From NCBI GenBank assembly GCA_030524745.1, contig JAUNGC010000030.1, forward strand, positions 1 to 47,477: DNA of 47,477 bases, given 5' to 3'. Positions 1 to 9,515 of this stretch are shown here, one piece after another; position 1 is the stretch's first letter; the number at the start of each line of letters is the position of its first letter. The notes beneath the pieces were generated by a model. That model ran no database searches. It was not told the DNA's origin and was given only the letters and a program-made list of their open reading frames with translations. A program made the position numbers and the translations under genes. The DNA comes from Eubacteriales bacterium. GTDB lineage: Bacteria > Bacillota > Clostridia > Lachnospirales > Lachnospiraceae.

Positions 1-838
1 CAATGATCCAAATAACGCACAGAGCTATAATTGCTACCCCTGCCTGCATATTCGTTATAACAGCAGCCGCAAGCGCTAACGTACTGAGCACAAAAACAGG
101 AAGCGCAAACCCCTTCTTATTTCTCCGGCACAGTTCAGGATAAATTCCAAAGATCAGCCATATAGAAAAACTCAAAAAGAAAAGCATCGCCTGCTCATGC
201 GTTATAAAAGAGGGCAAAAGAATCTGACTCGGAAGCAGAGAAAACACCGTAAATACTGCCAATGCTTTCTTTTTAGAAAAATTTCTTTTCACCGTATCAT
301 ACAAAAACAATTCAGATATAGTCCCGACACAAGCCAGGTAAACAGACAATGCCGTAAAATTTTCCCCAAATACGCGAATAACCGGTGTCAGAAAATAAGC
401 AAACCAGAACATGTGAGAATAGTTAAGACAATACTCTCCGTATTTATATACTCTTCCAATTTTTATCAGTTCACTGGCGGTCGTTACATAAACATTAATA
501 TCCGGATGACTTAAACAATTAATATGAAATAAAAAGATAGCCGCAAGCTTCAACGCCAGCGATATCAGTATAACGTATAACACCGCTGTCGTTGCTGTCG
601 TTTTTCTATCAAGCCACCCAAACAATCCGGAAAAAAAGCTGTAGAATTCTTTCCAAAATACGAATACGCAAAAGGCGCATATTATTATTATCACCAGGCC
701 TGGCACTGCAACAATACTCGGTAACAAATCAAATAAAAAACAAATTTTGCTTACCGTAATCAGTCCAACCAGCAGTATAAAACAAAATAATATAATGTGT
801 GACAGCCCCCAAGCAGCTTTTCCCATTCTTTTATCCAT
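1..838 (-). CDS. Multi-pass membrane glycosyltransferase (GT39/ArnT-like), 3' end outside window
   Basis: Reading leftward from the ATG at 838, the frame stays open for 279 codons to the window edge, so the C-terminus is missing. The start follows GGAG with a 6-nt spacer. The protein has hydrophobic helices at about residues 12-30, 41-61 and 84-104. An outer loop with an HPDINVY motif then leads into ASELIKIG and further helices. This matches GT-C membrane glycosyltransferases, whose first large loop carries acidic residues and which use polyprenyl-phosphate sugars on the outer face. It is the last visible gene of the polysaccharide operon, 35 nt after the preceding GT2. The exact family is uncertain; an O-antigen ligase/polymerase-type protein is the main alternative. 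Confidence 0.6.
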   Translation of the reverse strand, partial: MDKRMGKAAWGLSHIILFCFILLVGLITVSKICFLFDLLPSIVAVPGLVIIIICAFCVFVFWKEFYSFFSGLFGWLDRKTTATTAVLYVILISLALKLAAIFLFHINCLSHPDINVYVTTASELIKIGRVYKYGEYCLNYSHMFWFAYFLTPVIRVFGENFTALSVYLACVGTISELFLYDTVKRNFSKKKALAVFTVFSLLPSQILLPSFITHEQAMLFFLSFSIWLIFGIYPELCRRNKKGFALPVFVLSTLALAAAVITNMQAGVAIIALCVIWII

Positions 839-873
839 TAATCGCTCCTTATTAATCTTCGCTTTTGCCATAT

Positions 874-1842
874 CTAAAATCCCTTTTTCAGCAGGTTCTT
901 AAACCTGCAGGTCATCCAAAAGTTCTGTTTCGACAGCAATAACCAAATCTGCCTGTTTACAGCAATCATTTTCCATTCGTTTTGCTTTAAATCAATCGTT
1001 TTTTCAACTGACGTTATAATTCGCCGCGCATTTTTTCGTTTCTCTCCCTGTAAGTAAATCAACGACATCTGCCCGGCATAAATGCAGGATTCAATTAAAT
1101 TGATTTTAGCGTATACAGTCAATTCCGGAAAGCGCTGTTCGATATAATGCAACCTGCTTTGCTTTGCTTCCAAAGCATCCAGTCGTTTTAAATTATATTC
1201 GCCGCCCATGATGCTATCTTCCCGCTGAAAATAGAAGTACAATACATCTGAAATCTTTGTGATACGCTTTGCATTCCCAAATACCTGATAGGTCCAGAAC
1301 TCGTCCTCATTCGTCTTACCAACTTCAAAAAAAATTCCATTCAGGCATTCCCGCTTGTATAATTTATTCCAGACATATTGATGAAAAGTGCAGTCCTGTA
1401 TCAGCAACCGAAGAGACTCCTGTGTTTCATAACTTTTCATTTTAAAATTATTTTCCGGCGCATTAACTGCTTCTGCAGTGCGCATGATCTCACATTCGCA
1501 AATATCGCTATCCGTTTTCTGCAAACATTCGAGCAGACGCTCAAGATATGTAGATGCAATCCAATCATCACTGTCAACAAAAGATATATATTCACCTCTG
1601 GCGACCTTCAGCCCGGCATTCCTGGCATCCGAAAGACCGCCGTTTTGCTTGCTGATAAAGCGGATTCTTTTATCCTTATCTGCATATTCTTCACAAATTG
1701 CGCCGCAGCAATCCGGCGAACCATCGTTCACCAGAATCAACTCAAAGTCAGGATATGTCTGCCCAAGAATTGATTCTATACATCTGCGCAAATATTGTTC
1801 AACTTTATAAATTGGTACAATTACGCTGATCAAAATCTTCAA
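874..1842 (-). CDS. GT2 family glycosyltransferase
   Basis: A 322-residue cytoplasmic GT-A-fold enzyme that should transfer one sugar from a nucleotide-sugar to the lipid-linked repeat unit. The N-terminus has ISVIVPIY (residues 5-12), VNDGS (38-42) for the nucleotide, NGGLSDARNAG and the metal-binding DSDD (90-93). The C-terminal half is the variable acceptor domain with the common WNKLYKRE element. The longest frame starts at a TTG at 1842 whose bases overlap the TGA of the upstream pyruvyl transferase (TTGA). The AAGGAG site is only 3 nt from that TTG, so a start one to three codons later is also possible. Donor and acceptor cannot be read from sequence. Confidence 0.88.
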   Translation of the reverse strand: MKILISVIVPIYKVEQYLRRCIESILGQTYPDFELILVNDGSPDCCGAICEEYADKDKRIRFISKQNGGLSDARNAGLKVARGEYISFVDSDDWIASTYLERLLECLQKTDSDICECEIMRTAEAVNAPENNFKMKSYETQESLRLLIQDCTFHQYVWNKLYKRECLNGIFFEVGKTNEDEFWTYQVFGNAKRITKISDVLYFYFQREDSIMGGEYNLKRLDALEAKQSRLHYIEQRFPELTVYAKINLIESCIYAGQMSLIYLQGEKRKNARRIITSVEKTIDLKQNEWKMIAVNRQIWLLLSKQNFWMTCRFKNLLKKGF

Positions 1843-2963
1843 CTTCTCCTTTTCTCAGATACCTGCAATTCTCTTCGCAAATATATCCGCGCCTCAGCCT
1901 GCTTTTCTTTTAGTCTCCCCTGTATATCGTTCCGCAGGGGGCTCTCCAAAATCGGATACAAATCTTCAGTGCAGAGCGCCTGCCGTTCCTGTAAACCGAA
2001 TGCTTCCAGCAAATCTCCAAGTTTTTGCCGATTGCTCTCCCGGATCATCACGGCAAAAGGGACCTGATACTTAATAGAAAATACAGTTCCATGAAACGTA
2101 TCCGTTATTACATAAGCCGCATTTTTTATGTAAGCCAGGACTTCAATTGGTTCCGCCAGCACATAGTCATCCGCAAAAGGCTGCCAAAAACCAAGCGTAA
2201 GAATCTTCATCCCCTTCTCTTTTGCGAACTTACCTATCACTTTTGCTTCAGATTCCCCGATTCTATTGGCATAGGCATAGACTACAATATAGTCCTTCCA
2301 ATTTATCTTCACATCATTTACTTCCGGAAAGTCATACAATAAAACCGGATCAATATGCTTTTCCGGCGCATCGTGACATAACTCTTGAATTATTTTTACG
2401 GAATTATCATCGCGGACAGACAACGCATCAAATTTCTTCAAAAATTCTCCAACTTCATTCGCAATTCCATAGTGATTCAGCTTCCCGATCGTCGTTGAGC
2501 CAAAAGACGCCGCATAACTAATCAGTTTTTTCGCTCTGTTGTCCTTTCCGAACAAGGAAAGACTATATCCTACCTGTTCTCCCGGCTGCGTACAGTTAAA
2601 AACCTCATCGCTGCCAATTACCAGCACATCCACTTCCGGGAAGTAATTCTGTTCACTCCCCACACCCAACTCCCGCAGAAATTTGCTGCTGTACGCATCA
2701 TAAAATTCAGAAAAGGTTTTTCCCAGTTTGAGTTGCTGCCGTCTATAATGGCGGTAGGCTGGTGACAGCATCCGGATTAACCGTTTCATTATTCCATCCG
2801 ACTCATGTTCCTTTATTTCTTCAACTAAAGAAGGGGCCGGCAGATAATCCACAAACTGAACAGAACATCCTTCCAAAGATTCTATTTCTTTTTTCAGCCC
2901 ATATGCCTGAAGCCAGGAGCCATAGTTTACAACTCTTTGCATGGACATAATTCCTACATTCAT
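1839..2963 (-). CDS. Polysaccharide pyruvyl transferase family protein
   Basis: A 374-residue protein of the PS_pyruv_trans family. Characterised members (CsaB, WcaK/AmsJ-like) transfer pyruvate from phosphoenolpyruvate to a sugar as a ketal. The N-terminus MNVGIMSMQ with NYGSWLQAYGL is typical of the clade common in gut capsule loci. The C-terminal half has the conserved AAYVITDTFHGTVFSI segment with its histidine. The ATG at 2963 has GAGG 8 nt upstream. It starts 4 nt after a ferredoxin-domain reductase gene, and such pairs recur in polysaccharide loci, suggesting linked functions. Family assignment is firm. Pyruvylation itself is inferred, since some members act on other substrates. Confidence 0.88.
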   Translation of the reverse strand: MNVGIMSMQRVVNYGSWLQAYGLKKEIESLEGCSVQFVDYLPAPSLVEEIKEHESDGIMKRLIRMLSPAYRHYRRQQLKLGKTFSEFYDAYSSKFLRELGVGSEQNYFPEVDVLVIGSDEVFNCTQPGEQVGYSLSLFGKDNRAKKLISYAASFGSTTIGKLNHYGIANEVGEFLKKFDALSVRDDNSVKIIQELCHDAPEKHIDPVLLYDFPEVNDVKINWKDYIVVYAYANRIGESEAKVIGKFAKEKGMKILTLGFWQPFADDYVLAEPIEVLAYIKNAAYVITDTFHGTVFSIKYQVPFAVMIRESNRQKLGDLLEAFGLQERQALCTEDLYPILESPLRNDIQGRLKEKQAEARIYLRRELQVSEKRRS

Positions 2964-2967
2964 TTTT

Positions 2968-4137
2968 TCATCCTCTATAACGTTTTACAAAAATACCTGC
3001 GGCTTTTCGCAGTATTCTTCTCACATTCTGCCTTCTGATTTTACGTTCTTCCTCTTTCATGATTTCTCCGAGACAATGTTTTACCGCAGCCTCAAAGCCA
3101 TCGCTTTGATACATACTTTCAAACGCCTTACGTTTCAAATGCATTGGCGTAGGCGCATTCATTTGTGCATTTCCTTTAATAGCCTCCATTACCGGCCGCT
3201 CTTCCGTAAACATATGCGGCATACAGCATTTCCAAAAGTCCTGTCCCTCGTCTGTATTAATCAAAACAGCCGAAATCGCCCCGGTATACGGATGATTAAA
3301 GGGAATTTCCCGGCCAAGTCCCCAAAAGTCACAGATTGTAATATCTGAAATGCGCTCTGGTTTTGCATAGCTGCAGCAATAGCAGGATTCTCGATAATTC
3401 AGGCCTTCCAGAAAAGCTGCCAGATAGGTATCTGTCCTGCCATTTTTTTTATAAATCGCTTTCCCATTGCGGTCCATTAATTGAAGTAAATATTCATTAT
3501 CCCTTCTGAAGCCCAATTTCTCAGGATAATCTTCCTTCACAACATACCGGATATGTTCCAGAAGATTTTTATACGAAGGCGTTCCGTGGCACACGATATC
3601 CACTGTAACAAGGTTATCAAACTTGTCGCCAAGATACCCCAGCAGTCCTGCGATCTTACAGGGAAGTGAAATAAACAATACCTTCTCTCCCCTCAAAAGC
3701 ATATCTTTTACCTTCTGATAAATCCCGTCCATTTCTGAATAAACATATTTCGATTGCTTAAACTCAGCTATCGCGGTCTCTTCGTTTGAAATCACATGGA
3801 CAACGTGAAAATCTTTCTGATATTCAACCCCAACAATCCAAAAACCATTATGGATTGCCGCCCGATAAAGTTCCGCAGCGGCGCCGCCGGAGGTACTGGT
3901 TCTCCTGCTTTCAGCATCCAAACTCCAGGCGGCAAACGCCTGTCGCGGCATCTGTGCCGGCATTGCGGAAAGTTCCGGGCAGGTCCTTTGGCACTTCCCG
4001 CAATTTATACATCTGCTGCGATCCACTACCGGATACTGATGTCCCAAAAAGTCCTGCTCTGCTGAGATACAATTTGTCGGGCAATTATGAACGCATGCCA
4101 TACAGCCCGTGCATTTTGATTTAGGCGCTAATTCCAT
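2968..4137 (-). CDS. Ferredoxin-domain / coenzyme F420 hydrogenase beta-subunit-like protein
   Basis: A 389-residue protein. Two ferredoxin-type [4Fe-4S] motifs lie at the N-terminus (Cys9, 12, 15, 19 and Cys43, 46, 49, 53). They are followed by the FrhB-type N and C domains, recognisable by STSGGAAAELY, the QSKYVYS element, LPCKIAGL and ICDFWGLGR. The family normally passes electrons between iron-sulphur clusters and a flavin or F420. Clostridia do not make F420, so a flavin is more likely. Its role in polysaccharide loci is not established; a redox step on a sugar or on its pyruvyl group is inference. It sits 2 nt from the GT2-DUF1919 gene and 4 nt from a pyruvyl transferase gene. Confidence 0.85.
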   Translation of the reverse strand: MELAPKSKCTGCMACVHNCPTNCISAEQDFLGHQYPVVDRSRCINCGKCQRTCPELSAMPAQMPRQAFAAWSLDAESRRTSTSGGAAAELYRAAIHNGFWIVGVEYQKDFHVVHVISNEETAIAEFKQSKYVYSEMDGIYQKVKDMLLRGEKVLFISLPCKIAGLLGYLGDKFDNLVTVDIVCHGTPSYKNLLEHIRYVVKEDYPEKLGFRRDNEYLLQLMDRNGKAIYKKNGRTDTYLAAFLEGLNYRESCYCCSYAKPERISDITICDFWGLGREIPFNHPYTGAISAVLINTDEGQDFWKCCMPHMFTEERPVMEAIKGNAQMNAPTPMHLKRKAFESMYQSDGFEAAVKHCLGEIMKEEERKIRRQNVRRILRKAAGIFVKRYRG

Positions 4138-4139
4138 AT

Positions 4140-5714
4140 TCAGACTTCCTGTCCTGATATATTATTTATTACCGATAGCAATATATCATTTTTATAAAAT
4201 TCACGTTTTGGTATTAAGTCCGGCACGAAACCTTCCGCTTCATATTCCGGAAAGAGGATTGTCCCGGGTTCTTCTGCAAACGCTTTATTCACTGTAAATA
4301 AAACCTTTGGATAGGGAATCTTTTTCCATTCTGTAAACACTTCGTCTGTAAATCCGTTTCTGTCGGTTGCAAGAACCACTATTTTTTCCCAGTTGAGCCG
4401 CTTCTTTCTCTCATTCCAATTCTTTCTCGCCTCTTCACAGGAATGATAGTGCATAAAATCAATACGGACATCTCCGCCTAAAATTCCAATCGGATATTCT
4501 TCTCCCCACGACATTTCAAGATCCGCATTCATGTAACGCTCAAGTCCGAGAACAAATCGTACGAAATCAGGTTCTCGAAAAAAAAGGTTTATCGTGGGCG
4601 ACAAAAACTGCATACCCAGATCGTGATAGAGCACTCCTCCGATACAATTTTGGGAAATAACGGAAAAGCCTTCAGCGATTAGCTTTTTTGAGATTTCTTT
4701 TATCATGCTTTCCTGTTTATCCCGCTGAATCCGCCCCTTCATGCGCATATAAAAAGCTGACGCCAAACCGGGCATTTCTGCAAGAGTTTCCTTTATCATC
4801 AGCACTTTTTGTTTTCTATAATAAGATGCCGCCTGTCCATCTTTCATAACAGACTCTATAAAGGCAATCTTCTCTCGCTTAGATTTTGTTTTATCGCGTG
4901 CGCATTGATAAACAAAATTTTTTTTGGTCAATAATATCGCCTGCTCGCATCTTTGCCGGGCAGCCAAATTATCTTCTCCGCAGATTTTCAATAGCTGCCT
5001 GAAACGTTCGTCTTCATTTCCATTCTTTTTTGTCCCGAATTTACTCATCAAAGACGTATCCGTTGATCGAAGATAATAATACAACGCTTCATTCAGCACG
5101 ACGCACTGTTTTATCGGCGCCCGCTCCATATAGTCCAGCACAAATTGAAAATCCTCCCCCATACTTTGGGTCTCGTCAAATCGGATTTGCTTTTGTTCGA
5201 TAATATCTCTCCGAAAGATTTTGTTCCACAGTTGTTGCAAGTGAAAACGCCCCGGCAGATCAAAAAACTGATCCTGCGAAATAAAATATACCGGCTGTCC
5301 GCCTTTCTCCCACAGATAATCACACCGGTAGCCATCCACCTCATTCAGAAAATGCGAGCCGCAAATCACCAATGAGTCAGGATACCGTTCTGCTGTCCGG
5401 AACAATTCTGCGGCATATCTGCCGGAAACCCAGTCATCACTGTCTACAAATAAAACATACTTCCCCTTCGCCTCTTTCAGACCATGGTTACGGGTATATG
5501 ATACTCCTCCGTTCCGGTCATTCCGACAGCAGGAAACATTGGCGAACTTTCCGGCAAGAGACTGACACACCCGCCAACTATTATCTGCAGAGCAATCATC
5601 TACCAAAATCACATCGACATCCCGCAATTCGCCATAGAGGATCGACTCCACGCATTTTTCAACAGTATTTTCAGCATTATAAACCGGCACAATTACACTG
5701 ACCCGATTGTCCAT
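4140..5714 (-). CDS. GT2 glycosyltransferase fused to a DUF1919 domain
   Basis: A 524-residue two-domain protein. Residues 1 to about 230 are a GT2 catalytic domain with VSVIVPVY, VDDCS and the metal-binding DSDD at 91-94. From about residue 325 to the end is a DUF1919 domain, recognised by ISQNCIGGVLYH, SPTINLFF, HYHSCEEARKNW and RKKRLNW. DUF1919 proteins are annotated as exopolysaccharide biosynthesis proteins of unknown reaction. The fusion implies that the domain acts on the same sugar or acceptor as the transferase. The ATG at 5714 has GAGGG 6 nt upstream. The frame runs intact through the junction, so this is a real fusion. Domain recognition is from memory of the family pattern. Confidence 0.85.
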   Translation of the reverse strand: MDNRVSVIVPVYNAENTVEKCVESILYGELRDVDVILVDDCSADNSWRVCQSLAGKFANVSCCRNDRNGGVSYTRNHGLKEAKGKYVLFVDSDDWVSGRYAAELFRTAERYPDSLVICGSHFLNEVDGYRCDYLWEKGGQPVYFISQDQFFDLPGRFHLQQLWNKIFRRDIIEQKQIRFDETQSMGEDFQFVLDYMERAPIKQCVVLNEALYYYLRSTDTSLMSKFGTKKNGNEDERFRQLLKICGEDNLAARQRCEQAILLTKKNFVYQCARDKTKSKREKIAFIESVMKDGQAASYYRKQKVLMIKETLAEMPGLASAFYMRMKGRIQRDKQESMIKEISKKLIAEGFSVISQNCIGGVLYHDLGMQFLSPTINLFFREPDFVRFVLGLERYMNADLEMSWGEEYPIGILGGDVRIDFMHYHSCEEARKNWNERKKRLNWEKIVVLATDRNGFTDEVFTEWKKIPYPKVLFTVNKAFAEEPGTILFPEYEAEGFVPDLIPKREFYKNDILLSVINNISGQEV

Positions 5715-5728
5715 ATATTACCCTCATA

Positions 5729-6292
5729 TCATTTCAATTTATGTGCCGGTACGCCGCCCATTACAGTTCCCGGCTCTACATCCCTGATCACTACGGCATT
5801 CGCGCCGATTACAGCGTTGTCTCCGATCGAAATATCTCCTAAGATCTTAGCGCCGCAGGTGATCATCACGCCGTTTCCAATGACAGGCGCGCCTTCCGCA
5901 CCTTTATAGCCAATGGTCACCTGCTGATTAATCCAGCAATTATCACCGATTGACTTCGCCGAGATCATGGTTGCGAACCCATGCTGAATATAAAGCCCTC
6001 CGCCAATTTCTCCGGCAACGATATAAAGCGTTTCCATCGGCTTATACCAAAGTTTTATCCAGTTACGAAATAACCTGCGAAAGCGATTTCTGTATATAAA
6101 CAAATTTCGGAATTCCGGCATACGCCATAATAAAAGCGCAAGCGCCTGTTTATCTCCCTGTTTTATATCCTGAATCTGTTTCCATCTTTGCAGATCCATC
6201 CGGAATTTCTCATCCGACCATCGCACTCCGGGCAAAATCAAAAGCAGCCTTATACAGGCCAAAATTTCTGTTATTTTTTTCATATTCCTCAC
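5729..6292 (-). CDS. Serine acetyltransferase-like hexapeptide (LbH) O-acetyltransferase
   Basis: A protein of up to 187 residues. A helical N-terminal half is followed by left-handed beta-helix hexapeptide repeats such as IGDNCWI, IGNGVMI and IGDNAVI, ending in PAHKLK. The GGGLYIQHGFATMIS segment carries the catalytic-type histidine of the CysE fold. Such proteins in polysaccharide operons transfer acetyl from acetyl-CoA to a sugar hydroxyl. No cysteine-synthesis genes are nearby, so a sugar target is preferred. The longest frame starts at a GTG (6292) overlapping the upstream TGA; an ATG at 6283 (MKKITEIL), preceded by GAGGA, is equally likely. Confidence 0.82.
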   Translation of the reverse strand: MRNMKKITEILACIRLLLILPGVRWSDEKFRMDLQRWKQIQDIKQGDKQALALLLWRMPEFRNLFIYRNRFRRLFRNWIKLWYKPMETLYIVAGEIGGGLYIQHGFATMISAKSIGDNCWINQQVTIGYKGAEGAPVIGNGVMITCGAKILGDISIGDNAVIGANAVVIRDVEPGTVMGGVPAHKLK

Positions 6293-7272
6293 TCAAAATA
6301 ATTTTCCTTACTGCTTTCTTCCGCAGCAGGCTGTTTCTTCTGCAATAATTTTTGCGGACTGGTATGCAATAACTTCCAGATCTCCCATCCAAACGATATG
6401 CCATATTTCCAATAACCGTTTTTGGCAACATAATCTCCTGTTTGACGCCGGATTTCTGTCATAACTTTCTCAGTGGCCGCCGAATCCCGCGACCACACCA
6501 GCAGAGAATCCAGCATAGAGTAATCAAAGATCCTCTTTAATTCCGGATATTTTTCGCTGACATTTTTCCGCCGTTTTTCCGTATAGTCCAGCCGGTCAAG
6601 CAGCATTTTCTCTTTCGCCGCAAAATCCTGCATCACGCTCGAAGCACGCTGCCGGTAGTTATAGGTTATCTTCGGAGAATATACGATTTTCCCCGCATTC
6701 ATCACTCCCTGATAAGTAAAAAACTCGTCGTCAATCCGATGCCCTGTTTCATAAAAGATGTCTTTAAAAATCTTTCTCCGAAACAGTTTATCCCATGCCA
6801 GTCCGCACGTCCAATCCACGGTGTAGCGTTCTAAATATGCTTTCACATGAAATTCCGTCAACTCATTCATTCCCGACTTATCTTCGGCATGGTCTTTATA
6901 AATGTTTCTGAAGCCGCACTGAACCACATCTGCATGATACTTCTCCAGAATGCCAAGCATGTATTCGTAAGCGTCCCGCTCCAGGTAATCATCGCTGTCC
7001 ACCAGGGCTAAATATTCTCCTGCCGCCAATTTCAGGCCGGCATTCCGCGCGCTGGCAGCCCCGCCGTTGCTCTGATGAATCACCTTCACCCGATTGTCTT
7101 TCCCGGCATATTCATCGCAAATCCTTCCGGAGTTGTCCGTAGATCCATCGTCGATCAAAAGGATCTCAAGATCCCGGTAAGTCTGACCGATAATACTGTC
7201 CATACACTCCGGCAAATATTTTTCCACATTATATACCGGCACGATAACCGATATTATCTTATTATGATCCAT
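6289..7272 (-). CDS. GT2 family glycosyltransferase
   Basis: A 327-residue GT2 enzyme with ISVIVPVYNVEKYL near the N-terminus, LIDDGSTDNS at 39-48, NGGAASARNAG and the metal-binding DSDD at 92-95. A C-terminal acceptor domain contains WDKLFRRKIF. I chose the ATG at 7272, which has AAAGG upstream and overlaps the previous gene by only 11 nt. The frame could extend to 7296 but would add just a basic octapeptide and a longer overlap. It resembles the GT2 at 874-1842 in length and architecture, suggesting old duplication within the locus. Sugar specificity cannot be predicted. Confidence 0.88.
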   Translation of the reverse strand: MDHNKIISVIVPVYNVEKYLPECMDSIIGQTYRDLEILLIDDGSTDNSGRICDEYAGKDNRVKVIHQSNGGAASARNAGLKLAAGEYLALVDSDDYLERDAYEYMLGILEKYHADVVQCGFRNIYKDHAEDKSGMNELTEFHVKAYLERYTVDWTCGLAWDKLFRRKIFKDIFYETGHRIDDEFFTYQGVMNAGKIVYSPKITYNYRQRASSVMQDFAAKEKMLLDRLDYTEKRRKNVSEKYPELKRIFDYSMLDSLLVWSRDSAATEKVMTEIRRQTGDYVAKNGYWKYGISFGWEIWKLLHTSPQKLLQKKQPAAEESSKENYFE

Positions 7273-8440
7273 TGCCAATAACCTTTTCTTTCGCACGGTG
7301 CAAAAAGCCCAGTATTTTCTCTCCGGTTGTAAGATTCATAGCTTTTTGCCCGATTTTGTATATCAGTTTATCAAATGCCATTTTATCCACATTAGCGAAA
7401 AAATAATCCCGATACTTTCCGGGAACTGCGGAGTTCAAAAGGCAGCTATTGCCTTTAAGCACCTCATCCAGGCTGCGCTGCTCCATATATAGTTTTGATG
7501 CCGTCCATTCAAGCAGTTCTCTTCCCTTTTCTGAATTAACAAGTACCACAGACGTCCCCTGATCGGTATCCAGTTCCGGCTTATAGTTTCCAATGCCCCA
7601 GAAATCTCCTAACGACATATCCGACTGTCTGGGTATTTGCTTGAAATTGCACTCATGGCAGCATGGCCGGAGATATAAATTGTAGTTCAGATATCCTCTC
7701 AGATAGCTATCGTGATATCTGTCCTCCTGATAGCTTGTCCCGTCTGAAAAACTGATTTTCGTACTGAAACGGTTCCAGCCGAAGTCTTTATTTTTAAAAT
7801 GAACCTTTGAAATTGTTCCCTTTTTGTCCTTCGCTTTATCGTCCAGATACTTACGGTACGCCTTCGGACTGATCACCCCCCTGCAAATAAAATCGCAGCA
7901 GTAAAGGCCTGCATATTTCTTCCTCAAAAACCGTTGTAAACCGGCCGACTGACACGGCGTTCCGCAAAACAGTACCAATTCGCCTTTTTCCAGCAGCGTT
8001 CTGATCCTGCCAAAAACGTCATTCAGATCGCTTTGCGCATACTTAGACTGCCGTAAGCGTTCAAGTTCTCTCTTATCCTGGACAATCGTATGACAGATAT
8101 CAAACCGCTCCCCGTACACCGCTGCCGCGATATAACCGCCGCGTTCTATTACCGCCTCAGCCACCGCTGAGAAAATACCGCCAGAAGTGCTGTTTATCCT
8201 GATCTCAGCGTTCAAATTCCATCCCGCATAGACTTCAGGCATTTCATATGTAGACTCATTTTCCTTATTTAACACCGGACAGTTCCTGATGCACAGGCCG
8301 CATTGAATACATTTTTCATAGTTGACAACCGGATATACAAATCCTTCTGCATCCGGCTTCATTGTAATTGCCGCTACAGGGCAGATATTATTACAAGCCG
8401 TACATCCTGTACATTTGTGTCCAATCTTTTGATCAACCAT
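7262..8440 (-). CDS. Ferredoxin-domain / coenzyme F420 hydrogenase beta-subunit-like protein (second copy)
   Basis: A 392-residue protein with the same architecture as 2968-4137. It has two [4Fe-4S] motifs at Cys10, 13, 16, 20 and Cys44, 47, 50, 54, then STSGGIFSAVAEA, LRQSKYAQSDL, LFCGTPCQSAGL and MSLGDFWGIG. The two copies are clearly related but not near-identical, so they are old paralogues or were acquired separately. The ATG at 8440 has GAGG 7 nt upstream. It lies between a GT2 and an acyltransferase-3 gene. Electron-transfer chemistry follows from the family; the substrate in this pathway is unknown. Confidence 0.85.
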   Translation of the reverse strand: MVDQKIGHKCTGCTACNNICPVAAITMKPDAEGFVYPVVNYEKCIQCGLCIRNCPVLNKENESTYEMPEVYAGWNLNAEIRINSTSGGIFSAVAEAVIERGGYIAAAVYGERFDICHTIVQDKRELERLRQSKYAQSDLNDVFGRIRTLLEKGELVLFCGTPCQSAGLQRFLRKKYAGLYCCDFICRGVISPKAYRKYLDDKAKDKKGTISKVHFKNKDFGWNRFSTKISFSDGTSYQEDRYHDSYLRGYLNYNLYLRPCCHECNFKQIPRQSDMSLGDFWGIGNYKPELDTDQGTSVVLVNSEKGRELLEWTASKLYMEQRSLDEVLKGNSCLLNSAVPGKYRDYFFANVDKMAFDKLIYKIGQKAMNLTTGEKILGFLHRAKEKVIGNGS

Positions 8441-8449
8441 AATCTAACC

Positions 8450-9514
8450 TCAAGCAAAGTATGGGCCAACAACCGGAATTCTTCTAATCAGCCAGACAAT
8501 AATTCCGCTGCTGGTAAAAACGATTACCGCCAATAGGGGAATTGAAACAATTGGATGCAGCATCTGAACATTAATTCCGAAAGAATACCAGATTTTAAGC
8601 ATCAGGAGATGAATCAGATAGATGCCAAAAGTCAGCCCCGAAAGATTCCGGATAATTTTTTCGAATTTCACAATCAGCTTTGAACGGGATACTACCTCTT
8701 TAAAAAACAGCAGCGCTCCTATGCTCATGCACACAATATTCGGATATTCATAGGGCAAAACTCCCATCGCCTCTCCATGCTTCAGATAATATCCAACCGT
8801 CGCCCACATCGTAAAAGCCAGACTCAATATAGCGCAAACAGCCACCGCAATTTTTTCTTTTCTCAGAAAATTGTGACGTTGAATGTAGAACCCGATAACG
8901 AAATAAAATGTCCATCCGCCCAGAAACTGTAAATCCATATAAGAATTGACGCTATCTACAATTACAGAAGCAAATCTGATATTAAGTTTTACAAAGAAAG
9001 GAATCGCCGAAGAAAACAGAAAGAGTCCTCCAAGCCAGTAGATTGTCCATCTTCTTTCCAGCTTTTTAATCATGATCGCCAGCAGCGGCGAAGCAATATA
9101 CATCCCGGCCAGCATCGGCAAATACCACATATGTATTTCACCGCTGAAGCACCCGTCCAGCCATGTCTTTAATTTTGTACCCGCATAGACATTTTTCAGG
9201 ACAAAAACATTATAAAAGGAATAGACGCATGACCACACTATATAGGCGCCCAACATCCGAAACACTCTGCGCTTCATCAGCTTTCCGATTGAAATCTCAT
9301 CTCCATGCGGCAAAATCATCATACCGCTGAGCATAACGAAAGCAGGAACAGCCCATCTGGATAAAACGCCCCAGATATTAATAGACTGGAAAGCAAATGT
9401 AGTATAATGATAATTTTCGCTCTGGTTAAACACCGCGGCATGAATCATGATCACACACAGACACGCCAGAATGCGCATCAAATCATATTCGACATATCTC
9501 TTTTTTTCCGTCAT
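8450..9514 (-). CDS. Acyltransferase 3 family membrane protein (sugar O-acyltransferase)
   Basis: About 354 residues with some ten hydrophobic helices. The N-terminal RYVEYDLMRILACLCVIMIHAA contains the Arg and the His typical of the acyltransferase-3 (OafA/WecH-like) family, in which acyl groups are moved across the membrane onto glycans. The end reads RRIPVVGPYFA, a common terminus in this family. I chose the ATG at 9514, just past the upstream stop, with GGAG 10 nt away. A longer version from 9532 adds six residues. It would add acetyl or a similar acyl group on the outer face or to the lipid-linked unit, complementing the soluble LbH acetyltransferases. Confidence 0.85.
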   Translation of the reverse strand: MTEKKRYVEYDLMRILACLCVIMIHAAVFNQSENYHYTTFAFQSINIWGVLSRWAVPAFVMLSGMMILPHGDEISIGKLMKRRVFRMLGAYIVWSCVYSFYNVFVLKNVYAGTKLKTWLDGCFSGEIHMWYLPMLAGMYIASPLLAIMIKKLERRWTIYWLGGLFLFSSAIPFFVKLNIRFASVIVDSVNSYMDLQFLGGWTFYFVIGFYIQRHNFLRKEKIAVAVCAILSLAFTMWATVGYYLKHGEAMGVLPYEYPNIVCMSIGALLFFKEVVSRSKLIVKFEKIIRNLSGLTFGIYLIHLLMLKIWYSFGINVQMLHPIVSIPLLAVIVFTSSGIIVWLIRRIPVVGPYFA

Positions 9515-9515
9515 T

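Noticed and set aside
2968-8440. Calling the two ferredoxin-domain proteins true F420 hydrogenase subunits
   Set aside because: They lack partner hydrogenase subunits and lie inside a polysaccharide operon. The clostridial host is not expected to make F420, so only the fold-level name is justified.
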